A stretch of 64,000 bases of DNA, taken from assembly GCA_947247005.1 (NCBI GenBank), contig OX365955.1:18147322-18211321 (forward strand). Direction: 5' to 3'. The position numbers and the translations under genes were made by a program. The notes below the pieces were generated by a model. It worked only from the letters and a program-made list of their open reading frames with translations. It searched no databases and was not told where the DNA came from. Shown in pieces: positions 49,633-60,307 of this stretch (position 1 is its first letter; each line of letters begins with the position of its first letter). The DNA is from Spisula solida. Lineage: Eukaryota; Mollusca; Bivalvia; Venerida; Mactridae.

Positions 49633-52168
49633 CTAAGTACGTAAAACATTGAATAGGGCGTATGTTATTACTAGCGAGTATGGCTGTCCTCTAGTATACT
49701 GCGTTGCCAGTTCCAGAACTTTGGTACACTGCTTTGGAATAGGAGACAAGATAAATTCTCTAAACGAGTTATAACCGCAAACATCTATGAGAGCGTCCCA
49801 TAACTTTCGCCTAATACTTTCCCGAGCAACACAGAAACAAATGTTATGTTCAACCATATTTTCATTCATCATGTTACATCGTTTACATGTCATTGGAAAA
49901 TGACGAGATATTAGGAACCCAGTGCTATTGAGAAGTATTTTATACACCTTGTAGAGATTCGGTTTGTCCTTTACGTTATCCCAAAGCAATGCACAATTCT
50001 TAAGTGAAAGGTGGTCGTTATCTAGACGAGCCTGTAATTTCATTAATGTCCTTGCTTTCCAATCTTCATGAATATTTTGCTTCAATACAGTCTTCCAGGC
50101 ACCCTTGGATAAAAAACTCCCAGTTGCTAAGTACTCCTCTAGAACATACAACAGGTTGTACTCTTGTAAAAGTCTATATACGTCTGGAATAAAACCACGT
50201 GATTGGTTATCAAAATTCATGAATCGTGACAACCTATTCACAAACACATGCTTTGCTAAATATTCACAAGGTAGTCTACAAAGGTTGCCAAGCATTAGAA
50301 GCTTTCTATAGTCTATCTCTAGCTCAATTGGTGTCATGTTAATAGATAAATACACAAATTCTAAGTTCACATATCGTCCAAATTCTTGCATTTGTTTAAG
50401 ACAAAATCGCTGAGCCCTTTCAAGAAGGATCATATCAGATGTAGCGTAAGAATTCCAAGTTTCACAGCCATGTAATGCTTTTGGAATTACAACAGATTGA
50501 AAGATTGTCCGTAGCACCAATGGATTCAACGTTTTTGCCTGTAATCCATTTTTGACAATATTTATGTACGTTCCTCGTAATTTAACAATGGCTTCGCGAA
50601 TTTGGGTCTTAGTTGATAAATAGACGTCACACGCGATGCCAAGGTGAACTTGTGTCTGAACCTCCTGTACTACTTCATTGCCTATGTGAAATACTCTATC
50701 TTCGGATGGTTTGTGAATTTCATTAAACACAGACACCGCACATTTGTTGGCATTATAAAAGTATCTCCACTTGCACGAGTATTTAAAACAAATGTCAAGC
50801 ATACGATCCATTCCCAACTTGGAAAATGATAATAACACCATGTCATCGGCAAATGTCGGAGAAGAAACACCTAGGCCATATAAACAAACACCCTCACCAC
50901 TTGCTTCAAGTTCTTTGATAAGTTCATCAATGAATGTAAGATACATCAAGGGCGAGCTCTTACCACCTTGCTTTGTCCCTTGCTTAACGGGGAAATCCGA
51001 CGAACAGAGTCCATTGAATTTCACATGACACTTAGCATTACTGTACATGTTCCTGAGCGAGGCTAAAGTTGTGGTATCAACATTCAGTTCGATAAGCTTA
51101 TAGAACAATCCGTCGTGCCATACATGATCGAACGCTTGTTTTCCGTCTAAACAACACACAAATACCTTCGACGATTGTTCGCGAGCGTAGTGAAGTGTCT
51201 CTCTGAGAATAAACGATGACATGTTGCATCCTAGCTGTTTTTGGAAGCCTCCTTGTTGTTTACTTAATGATGTAATTATGCGGTCGTTACATCGCTCAAT
51301 TAGAACAACCTCATATAGTTTGAGTATGACAGACGATAGAGTTATGGCCCTGTAGTTGTTGGGATTATCTTTTCTCTTTTTTCCACCTTTATGCAGAGTA
51401 ATTATTTCACCACGTTTCATATCTAGCGGAATATGTCCTCGTCGTAACATTGCCGTGTATAGATTAGCTAGTACTGGCGATATAACGGGGGCTGCAAATA
51501 TGAGGTGTTCATGACACACACCATCCACACCACCAGCCTTGCCTCTAGATAATGTACGAATAGAACGTTCGACAGATTCTGATAGTACGATAGCACTAGT
51601 ATCTAGATGTATTTTATCAAATGTTTCATTCACCGCTGTTCCCACATGTTCCACAAAGTTACTCTCAAAATTTATACTGTCTGAGCACTGATATAATTCT
51701 TGGAAATATTTCGCCCACTGTTCAGTTAGATCTTCCCTACTTCTATATACGGTTCCGCCGAAGCTTATTCCTGCACCCATAGCACTCTTACACTTGCTCT
51801 TACGCGACTTAATCAGCTGCCAAAACCTCGCACTGTCTCTAAATGCAGCGTTTTCCAAGTCGCGATCCAATCCAGACAAATAATGTTCTACACAACGTCT
51901 ATGAACAGCTCTAAACATAGTCTTACCAGCTTTATATTCGGTATAAGCTGTACTTCTACGACACCTAGGCCTACCAGCACGACACCATGCGTCACGTGCC
52001 TTATCCATAATAGTGTGCAGCCGATTCAGTTCTTCACACCAGTACGGCTTTAAGTACGGTCTAAACCGTTTAACAGGGAATGTCGCTCTTGCGTTAGTGT
52101 TTAAACTTTCTGTCACAGTCCGATACGCATCATCAATGCCATTAATGTCCATATCTGTGCTGCATACA
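49633..52168 (-). CDS. LINE ORF2, reverse transcriptase and C-terminal part
   Basis: This is the C-terminal two thirds of ORF2. Counting from the methionine at 52152 (an internal residue, not the true start), the RT domain covers about 240-510. It shows RGEIITLHKGGKK (247-259), motif A CCLDGKQAFDH with Asp336, motif B GTKQGGKSSPLMYL (392-405) and motif C FADDMVL with Asp436 and Asp437. All catalytic aspartates are therefore present. A C-x2-C...H...C knuckle (CKRCNMMNENMVEHNICFC) near residue 770 fits the RNA-binding C-terminus of this LINE class. The frame is open to its stop at 49633. Upstream it is cut at about 52168 by the inserted truncated LINE; the same frame resumes in the endonuclease beyond 52575. 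Confidence 0.9.
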
Positions 52169-52575
52169 CATTTTATACTAGAATGTTCTCTCTACAATAA
52201 TTTACGTAAAACATACATTGATAAATATTTCTGGGAAAGACCAAATATACCAAAATTCATTGAACTTTTAACATCAGAAAAACATCATACCATCAAGCAG
52301 TTGTCAGTTTATGTATTCAAAAGTTTTAAATTACGCGACTGTACCATATTTGTGTAACCATGTGGACGCTTTTCTCTGTTATATTGTATTGTTCATATAG
52401 TCACTGATTTTGTTGAAAGATAAAATACTGCCATTACCATCCAAATAATTCTGAGCATGCTTTAAACCACATTTTCTATATATACTGTATCATGTCATTT
52501 GTGTTTATGTACATAATTATATGTAAACTGTTGGGCTTCAAGCCTTATGTTTGAAAATAAATATCTATCTATCTA
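52165..52575 (+). mobile_element. 5'-truncated LINE inserted in the LINE ORF2
   Basis: The plus strand from about 52168 encodes HFILECSLYNNLRKTYIDKY, the C-terminal knuckle of a related ORF2. A stop follows near 52357, then about 200 bp of 3'UTR, ending AAAATAAATATCTATCTATC at about 52575. That tail is the same ATCT-repeat 3' end as the host LINE. Target duplication is absent or only about 3 bp (ACA). The host ORF2 frame on the minus strand is exactly continuous across the insertion point if this segment is left out. Confidence 0.8.
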
Positions 52576-53353
52576 CACTACTTAGCCTATCATCGTTAAG
52601 TAATCGCACACAAAAATTGTCATAATCCTGCTGACAAGCCTTCCTCCAATTAATCGCGTTACACTGCACATAATTATCGACATGGTCCAACGTTTCAATA
52701 CATACATTAAGACAACATAATATTGGTCTATGTCTAGATACATTTAAACAGTGATCATCAGCAACTTCACAATGGGTTATCAAATCTGTAGTTTCAATAG
52801 GTAATAAGATATAATCAATCGTTGACATATAAACATTATCATATGAAACATATGTATCTGTGACTCCATAACAATCATGTAACAAATTGATAGGACACAT
52901 ATTACAATCAATCAGAAATTGCAGAAATAACCTATCACAACTTTGCATATTGGCCTTCACTACATTAGCATTAAAATCACCAATGAAAACAGTAGTACCT
53001 TTATCACTGTATGTAGAATATAAGTCATATAGTTTATCAATATACCCAGAATATACATTATAACTATGATTCACACATGGTAAATAAACTTGGAACATAA
53101 ATATATACTCCGATGATGAGACCTGCAATTGAATACCAACAATTCGGTCATCTTCAGTGTCTATTGGTACAATATAAGGCGACAATTGTTTTTTCCATAG
53201 AAAAGCCACACCCCCTTTTCTACAATTATGTTCATCACATACACCAAAATAATCATATTCATTAGAAATAGAATCAAAAAAGAACATATTATTTGATGTT
53301 AGCCAATGTTCAGATATTCCATACACATCAATGTTTCCTTCAGTCAATATATC
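52576..53353 (-). CDS. LINE ORF2, endonuclease domain (main part)
   Basis: About 260 codons with AP-endonuclease-type motifs in order: NIDVYGISEHWL (catalytic Glu), GGVAFLWKKQL, DDRIVGIQLQV, FIGDFNANV (Asp/Asn pair), TIDYILLP, and NVSRHRPILCCL at the usual place of the SDH motif. The N-terminal 30 residues lie on the far side of element X copy 2 (55972-55883). The apparent in-frame GTG/first residues near 53374 come from the end of X, not from the LINE. At the other end the frame is interrupted by the truncated LINE. The Arg in SRH, where many relatives have Asp, may be a clade trait or a damaging change. Confidence 0.85.
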
Positions 53354-55882
53354 TATGGAAGCCCTGGAGGGCACTTTTGACTTAGGTGTTGTGACTTGTA
53401 ACTTATGACTTGTGACTTAGAACTTGTGACTAATGACTTGAGACTTACGACTTGTGACTTACATTTTATAAATAAATCTGCGCGCACTTCTTTGGACAGC
53501 GTGGATGGTAAAGGATGATGTCTAAATCGGAATTACCTGATAATAGTCTATAGTGAGTCAGGTAAGTCGGTATTAGTTTTGTTTGATTGAAATCATCATT
53601 GTTGAAGGCCCCGACCCGTTATTCTGAATTGTTAACACAGTTAACTAGAATACCCTTTCATGTAATAGCATAATTTCCCCTGACATAGCTGTGTCTTATA
53701 CGAGTACATGTGCATACATAATTATTATGGTTTGCTTCCTTTTCGTTATCATTTGTGCGTCTCATTCGCGATGGATAGTTCGGATCATACATGGTATAAT
53801 GAATTAGACTTTAAGTTTTGTTGATGTACATGTATTAATAATTATATGTTCATCTACATTTTCCAGGTGAAGAAAATGGAATGTCCGTGTTGTGTGTGTG
53901 TGTGTGTTCGGTGCGTTTGGTTCGACAAATGATGTGGCGATGCAAACCTAATTACCTGTATGTCTTAAAACCCAGCAAAGCAACCGGCTCAAATGTAAAC
54001 TTGGCAATTGTGTGACACTATGGGCTAGAATAGATTTTGAATGTGATTGTGTTACATGTATGTACCATAATTGTGAAGTAGAAAATATAAGGTTTTGCGG
54101 ACAATTCCAAGTTGTGGATATCAATACATTAACATTTATGGCGCCTACGAACTAAGCTTTTCAAGATGGCTTTATATTATTCGCATAAGTTTAATTTCAT
54201 AGATGTAATGTCAGTCAGACGTGTTTAGAAATAATACACCATTTTGTCATGTTTTGAAATACATGTGACCTAAACAATCTTATATTGATTTATGTGGAAT
54301 TTATTTTGAATAAACTTTTAAACGTTGTAATGCAACAGACTCAAAGTTGTCATTTTCAAATGTGTTTTTGTCTACCGTTCATCTTTTACAACATAATACT
54401 GCATTTCAGTTAACTTTGTATACAATATAAAGCAAAGACCAAAAACACTGTCAATTACATGATTAAATATCATTCCAAGATTTTGGCTTTAATGGATACT
54501 GATAACAAACGAAGGATAACAAACTCATATTAAATTACAACATTTATAATAATAACACTTATAATGATACATTTTGCTGTCTATAATTTTATCAAAGGTA
54601 GTGTGTATGTCACATTTTACACATCATAAGTCTCAAGTCACAAGTCATAAGTCACAAGTCACAAGTCACAAGTCACAAGTCACAAGTTACAAGTCACAAG
54701 TTACAAGTCACAAGTCACAAGTCACAAGTCACAAGTCACAAGTTACAAGTCACAAGTCACAAGTTACAAGTCACAAGTTACAAGTCACAAGTCACAAGTC
54801 ATAAGTCAAAAATCAAAATCTTAATTGAAATGCAGAAATAAAACAGACGTTATAACCATGCTTTACTTTACGATTAAATGAAGCATTAGACATGCATGTC
54901 AAAATTAATAGAGCAACATACACATGAAATTATACTCAAGTGGCTCAGCATAACAATACCGACTAACAACATGCCAAAATTAGTTATACAAATATTTTAA
55001 ATCATGGAATATGCTGTAAATTGGTGAACTTCTGAATTAAACACACGCCTTTCCAACATCCCAAAATCAATTGGAGTACATGTATATCATCAAGGTTTTG
55101 GTGTTGTACTATATCATGGTACAGGGTCTTAGAGATCCTATATCATAAACATTCTTATTTTGTGCCAGTCAGTCCAGATCGGTTTGTATTTCTCTCTCGA
55201 CTATATCACCCATAACTTCTATTTGAGTATATGAAGGTTCATAACGCGACAATACTATTGTGCTCAACTTGTGTGGGTTTATTGTAAGTATATGCATTTC
55301 TGTCCATTACAGTAAGAGTTGTTCACAGCCTTTTATGCAATATTCCACAAGAGATATTTTCAGGATTCCACGACAGATATTTCATTTATCTCCACCTGCA
55401 AAAACAAACAAACATTTTAATTACACTGGTCATTCTATTCACTCCTCTTAACCTAAATATTCGTCACGATTGTGACGCTAAAATTATAATCTAAAGTTGG
55501 AAATATATTATAGCAACGTCAACGCTATTTTTGTTTGCAATAACATATCGAGAAAGAAGAATTTTAAACCTAACTCTTATGTAGTAGAATGAGTGTAATT
55601 CCGTGAACAATTGTTATTTAATCAAACAACTAAAACTGACTTACCTGTCTTGCTGAAAATATAAAAATCCGATTCACGTATCATCCGTTTTTATCCACGT
55701 TATTGTTGGGCGTAAGGGAAAAATAAAGCATGCAAATATATTTATAGTTTGTTTGGTCACAACTTCTAAGTCACAAGTCACAAGTTATAAGTCACAAGTC
55801 AAAAGTGCACCCTGGGGCCTACGCAAGTCACAAGTCATAAGTCATTAGTCATAAGTCAAAAGTGCCCTCCAGGGCTTCCATA
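53354..55882 (-). mobile_element. Element X, copy 2: complete 2,529-bp inverted-repeat element
   Basis: Both ends read TATGGAAGCCCTGGAGGGCA-CTTTTGACTTA, a perfect 31-bp terminal inverted repeat. The element is flanked by the direct repeat TATATC (53348-53353 and 55883-55888), a 6-bp target duplication. Deleting the element and one TATATC exactly rejoins the LINE ORF2 frame. Heptamer arrays (TCACAAG/TCATAAG) lie just inside both ends and at about 54624-54808. A (GT)n run is at about 53896. No open frame looks like a transposase, so it is probably non-autonomous. It lies in inverted orientation relative to copy 1. The 6-bp duplication does not match the usual hAT (8), mariner (TA) or piggyBac (TTAA) sizes, so the superfamily is left open. 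Confidence 0.88.
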
Positions 55883-55972
55883 TATATCACATAAATAGGA
55901 AGCACTTGACATTACACCAGTAACATTCCAGGTTATAATATTCAGTTCATTATGAAACATACTGTAAGACAT
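55883..55972 (-). CDS. LINE ORF2, N-terminal 30 codons of the endonuclease
   Basis: The ATG at 55972-55970 opens the frame with MSYSMFHNELNIITWNVTG, where the xxITWNVxG block is the first AP-endonuclease motif. The frame reaches codon 30 exactly at the target duplication, then is broken by element X copy 2. ORF1 ends 104 bp upstream, so ORF2 is probably translated by reinitiation or an internal start, as in other two-ORF LINEs. Confidence 0.8.
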
Positions 55973-56076
55973 TAAGCTGTAGTAACAATTAATTAGTCAG
56001 TTGAAAGATTTAAAAAAAAATCTTTACAATCACAAGCTTCAGTGTTAAATTCACATTGTCTACGCGCATGCGCATA

Positions 56077-57882
56077 CTAATATCTGGTATGCAATGCCTG
56101 AAAACGTGGCGGCAACTCGCGTGTTCCGGGGCGCATATACGATGATTTCTTGAAGGGTCCCGTTACGAATGTGTCACGATTGTGTTCATATTCTGTCGAT
56201 CGTTTCCTTGTATACTGGTCACGCTGGCCCCGTGACATCCACTTCCTACATGATACGTATCTCGGCCAGAAACCGTCCTCGAGAACTCGATCACACATAT
56301 CATCAACGTATAAGTTGAGTCGAAGTACCACTTGGTCAGCATTCCTACGTGATGGATATACGCGAATGATGGAAATTCGTGGCCCTTTGGACGATATCAC
56401 CTCAGCCAAAAGGTCAACATTGACATGTTTGCTCAATCCCAATATACAGTAATGTTTGGTATGATTTCTCACATAGGGCGTGAATCCTTCTCTGTCCTCC
56501 CGTGGTTCCGCTCTGTTAGTTATGATAACTGGAATCCTTTGACCATGATTTGCACCTAAGTTGGTATCAACGCTTTGCACTGTTCTAAAATTGTCATTAC
56601 AAGACCGAGATTCACGTGAACCCACATTCGAACTTTCGTCACTGATGCTATTTCCGGCGACTACGTTGTGACTACCAGGACGCACAACAGAGCTGTAGAC
56701 CTCCGCGTCACCATTAACGTCACTATCGTGGTTACCGTCATCACCAATCACACTTTTACCAAATACATTCATATGATCACAGGTCATGTTGTTATCAGTT
56801 CCAACTTCACACTGTATTTGTCCACCACTAACACATTTTGAGATTGACACTATATTCTCAGTATCTATCATACATTCTAGTAATCTCACTCTGTCCTCAA
56901 ATTCTGTTATACGACCAACAACCGCGCTAACCACACTCTGCACGGATGTTACTGCATTTCCGGTACAGGTAACTATAGCATCATTGCACCGATTTATGTC
57001 CTTTTTCATGTTGTCAAAAGTGCTCCTAACAAGACAATTTTGCTCCGCCCTCAGCTTTTCACTAACATGTAACGATTGTTTTAGCAGAAGGAAATCTGCT
57101 TGTATGGAAGAAACACTATCTTTCACTAAAGTTAGTTCAGCAGCACATGTGCACTTCCCAGTAACACTTTCACTTCCGGTTGTTCTGTGTGCTCTCCCTC
57201 CTGACGGGTTCTTACGTGTTCGAGCAGCGCTGATCATTAATCTGAGGATGTTACAGTCGCCCCCTTCTGCCACTTCTAAAATGCAGTGAATGTCTTGGGC
57301 GAGACGAAGTGCGACAGATTCGCCACTACGGGTAAAAAGTCTCCGTTTCAAACAAGCCTTATCGCCAAATGGGAAGTCGGCACGAGTTTGTTTAATATGT
57401 TCAAAATATTCATTGCGGAGTCTTTCTAGATCACTTTCACTGGACGCGTATTCTCGTAGTATCCTTATTACGCACATGTCCCGAGGTAGCTCTTTATAAA
57501 ACTGCACTAATGTCCGATATTCCTCTATGATCTTGAAGTCACTATCACCATGGACGTCTAACCAACAGTCGTCGTCAAGACAACCATCAGAAACACAAGA
57601 TCCCTGATCACTGGTGAGGCAACCACCTTGTCGCTCCACATTGAAATCTATCACAGATTGGTATCCACCCCTGGAAACTGACCTGTTATAATCGTTTAAG
57701 TGTGTTGTATCAGGTAATTCGTCGTCATCCATTGAGGGATTATTTGATGATTGTAATCCGTTATAATCGCCATCGTTGGAAGTGCGTATGACCGGGGTCC
57801 GTGATGTCATAACGACCTTCAATTCAGTATTTCCATCTAAAGATAACGGTTCATATTCTACCTGGTCCATCATTGTTTGCAT
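56077..57882 (-). CDS. LINE ORF1, nucleic-acid-binding protein
   Basis: 601-residue protein. Residues about 1-120 are acidic and low in structure. About 245-345 is heptad-like and probably a coiled coil for oligomerisation, with leucine/valine-rich runs such as SSIQADFLLLKQSL and RITEFEDRVRLLECMID. About 480-555 (HYCILGLSKHVNVDLLAEVI, VVLRLNLYVDDMCDRVL, FWPRYVSCRKW) looks like the RRM-type domain common in ORF1 of CR1/jockey-like elements. The C-terminus is basic. It should coat the LINE RNA. The start is the first ATG of the long frame, preceded by a 300-bp leader. It is intact: no stop or frame break was seen. No zinc knuckle was found. Confidence 0.8.
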   Translation of the reverse strand: MQTMMDQVEYEPLSLDGNTELKVVMTSRTPVIRTSNDGDYNGLQSSNNPSMDDDELPDTTHLNDYNRSVSRGGYQSVIDFNVERQGGCLTSDQGSCVSDGCLDDDCWLDVHGDSDFKIIEEYRTLVQFYKELPRDMCVIRILREYASSESDLERLRNEYFEHIKQTRADFPFGDKACLKRRLFTRSGESVALRLAQDIHCILEVAEGGDCNILRLMISAARTRKNPSGGRAHRTTGSESVTGKCTCAAELTLVKDSVSSIQADFLLLKQSLHVSEKLRAEQNCLVRSTFDNMKKDINRCNDAIVTCTGNAVTSVQSVVSAVVGRITEFEDRVRLLECMIDTENIVSISKCVSGGQIQCEVGTDNNMTCDHMNVFGKSVIGDDGNHDSDVNGDAEVYSSVVRPGSHNVVAGNSISDESSNVGSRESRSCNDNFRTVQSVDTNLGANHGQRIPVIITNRAEPREDREGFTPYVRNHTKHYCILGLSKHVNVDLLAEVISSKGPRISIIRVYPSRRNADQVVLRLNLYVDDMCDRVLEDGFWPRYVSCRKWMSRGQRDQYTRKRSTEYEHNRDTFVTGPFKKSSYMRPGTRELPPRFQALHTRY

Positions 57883-58182
57883 TTACATGTATTATCCGGT
57901 ATAACAAAAGAAGTCAAGCGGCTCGTTCAAGCGTGACGAGCTGAGTGTTATGTGAGGTGAGCGACGCTCACTATTCAAATTTTCGAAACACACCAATATC
58001 AAGTTCATCAATATTTCAAGACAAAAATCACAAGTCAATAAAATGAAAGTATCACCCTTACTTGTCTTAATTATCCAAAAATTTAGTCCGTTAGTCCAAC
58101 ATATTTACTAGAAAACACAAAATAATCGCATTCACAATTTTATCGACATCTCTCACCGGAAGCGGAAACAGAAACACCATAC

Positions 58183-58981
58183 GGATAATATAAAGCTATC
58201 TAGAAAAGCTTAGTTCATAGGCGCCATAAATAACAATGTATTGATATCCACAACTTGGAATTTGTTTGCAAAACCTTAAAATGTTCTACTTCACCATTAT
58301 GGTACAACACAATCACATACAAAATCTTTTCTAGCCCATAGTGTCACATAATTGCCAAATTTACATTTGAGCCGGTTGCTTTGCTGGATATAAAGACAAT
58401 GCAGGTAAATAGGTATGCACCGCGACATCATTTGTGGAACCAAACGCACCGAACATACACACACAGCACGGACATTCCAGTTTCTTCACCTGGAAAAATG
58501 TAGAAGAACATATAATTAATATTACTTTAACAAAACTTAAAATCTATATGTATAATCCGAACTATCTGTCTCAAATGAGACGCACAAATGATAGCGAAAA
58601 GGAAGCAAACCATTATACTATGTATGCACATGTACACGTATAATACCATGTGACATTATGCTATTACATGAACGGTATTCTAGTTAATGGTGTTAACAAT
58701 TCAGAATAACGGTTCGATGCCTTCAACAATGACGATTTCAATCAAACAAAACTAATACCGACTTACCTGACTCACTATAGACTATTATCAGGTAATTCCG
58801 ATTCAGACAGCATCCTTCACCATCCATGATGCCCAAGGAAGTGCGCGCAGATTTATTTGTAGAATGTAAGTCACAAGTCATAAGGCATAAGTCACAAGTC
58901 ATAATTCACAAGTTCTAAGTCACAAGTCATAAGTCACAAGTCACAAAACCTACGTCAATAGTGCCCTCCAGGGCTTCCATA
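58183..58981 (-). mobile_element. Element X, copy 1, right part
   Basis: It ends CTTCCATA at 58981 with TGCCCTCCAGGGCTTCCATA and inward TCACAAG/TCATAAG heptamers. It aligns in reverse complement with 53354-54195 of copy 2 (for example AGACTATTATCAGGTAATTCCGA versus its complement near 53536). Together with 47596-49134 it makes one X lacking about 145 bp of the middle of copy 2 (about 54198-54342). No target duplication joins its outer ends (GAAAAC at the left, TAAGTT at the right), so the pairing of the two parts is probable, not proven. Confidence 0.7.
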
Positions 58982-59179
58982 TAAGTTGTATATTTCTCAT
59001 CCGTTACATCATTAGAAAATACTACAATACTATTTTGCAATCACAGTGAATAAACTTCATTCATTTAGATGAGTACAATTCTACAGTTTATAAAATAACT
59101 GGATTTTCATCATATTTGGTCCTTTAACTTTCAAGCTTTTACGTGTGGATGTGTATTTACTGTATTTTATTTATTTAAG
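58982..59179. other. Short AT-rich spacer
   Basis: Nothing is recognised between element X and the palindrome at 59180. Confidence 0.4.
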
Positions 59180-59348
59180 AAATAAAAATCTGTACGCGTA
59201 TTTTGTCGTAGAATAAAACACGGGCAGGGGTTCGGATGCGGAAAAATTAAATCACGAGTGCGTAGCTAGAGTGATTTAATTTTCCGCATCCGAACGAGTG
59301 CCCGTGTTTTATTCACCGACAAAATACAAGAACATAGTTTTTATTTCG
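59180..59348. repeat. Long palindrome, about 80-bp arms
   Basis: AAATAAAAA..TATTTTGTCG..GAATAAAACACGGGCA at 59180-59226 and GGTTCGGATGCGGAAAA-TTAAATCAC to 59254 pair with GTGATTTAATTTTCCGCATCCGAACGAGTGCCCGTGTTTTATTC at 59270 and beyond. The loop GAGTGCGTAGCTAGA is short, so a cruciform or hairpin RNA is possible. It is probably a foldback MITE. Confidence 0.8.
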
Positions 59349-60302
59349 ATTCTAAATACGATAATAGCCCGTACTATTTAACTGCGCGCATTCCATTTTC
59401 ACCCATTTGACATTGAACATAATTCCACGCTGAAATTGAGTGGCTTATTAGCTGGTACAATTAGATCTACCTCTGAAAACAACCTAGGTAATTTTCTGAA
59501 GGACATAACACATTTTAAACATTGAAACAATTTTAATAACACGAGTATAGGGTATCTATTTCATGAAAAGTACTAATGAATTGATTATCAGAAGTTTTTA
59601 TGAAACTTAGTTTCGAGAGTATATTGGAGTTTCTAAAAATAGATGCGTCATAGCTGTAACAGTGGATACTCGTGTAACTTGCCTTGTTAGCGACTCGTTG
59701 AAGTTTTTACTATAAAGTTTACGTTCATTCATTCATAAAAATGCCATGTGATACGGGGCTTAAATAGTAACAGCCACCTTGATATGTATATTTTATTGCG
59801 GTAATAATACATGCCCTGGTTTGCTCTATGCGTGTATGGATTAATCCGCAGATCGTGTTAAAATTATTAATATTTCTGTATGAAGTTTTGTGTAGATCTA
59901 TATGACGTTGCGTATGTTGCCAATGTTTAATAAAATTCGTTTTAGAAATGCGGTCGTTTATATTTTATATCACACGAAAGACAAAATAATCACCATTATA
60001 GTAACGTTATCCGCGTGTACACGTATACTTAATAATTATTATACATTGAATTAGACATAGAATGGCGAAGAATGTCACCAAGACGTCATTAAGATGTAAC
60101 ATAATTTACCAATGTGCAGTCTTTAGCAGCTTGGCAAATTCATGAAATTATTCTTATCCGTCCAAAAGTAGACTCAGTGACGTGACGGCAACTATATTTC
60201 AAACCCCGCTCAATACCGGAACCGAAAGGCAGATTCAACTGAAAACGTGAGATTTTATTACTTTCCGCGACAAAATGTGTTGGAACCTCGTATATATTAG
60301 TG
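59349..60302. other. Intergenic, no gene seen
   Basis: AT-rich sequence without a recognised feature, up to the foldback element. Confidence 0.4.
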
Positions 60303-60307
60303 TTCAC

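Larger units (their letters stand above)
49135..58182 (-). mobile_element. Full-length CR1/jockey-type LINE, interrupted by two insertions
   Basis: The minus-strand order is a 5'UTR of about 300 bp (58182-57883), ORF1 (57882-56077), a 104-bp gap, ORF2 (start 55972), and a 3' end AATAAAGAATCTATCTATCT at about 49160-49135. ORF2 is split by element X copy 2 (53354-55882) and by a truncated LINE on the other strand (about 52165-52575). Without them the element is about 6.1 kb and ORF2 about 1,130 codons in one frame, with no internal stop seen. It has an AP-type endonuclease plus reverse transcriptase with a FADD motif and no RNase H that I could see. It sits between two parts of element X copy 1, so it probably inserted into X. 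Confidence 0.85.

Noticed and set aside
52013..52357. 114-codon plus-strand frame as a gene
   Set aside because: Its first half is the antisense of the reverse transcriptase; only the part after about 52168 is meaningful (truncated LINE).
53354..53374. GTG start of the endonuclease frame at 53374
   Set aside because: These bases belong to the end of element X copy 2. The true ORF2 start is at 55972, on the far side of the insertion.
56150..57289. Plus-strand frames of 100-167 codons
   Set aside because: They are antisense shadows of LINE ORF1.
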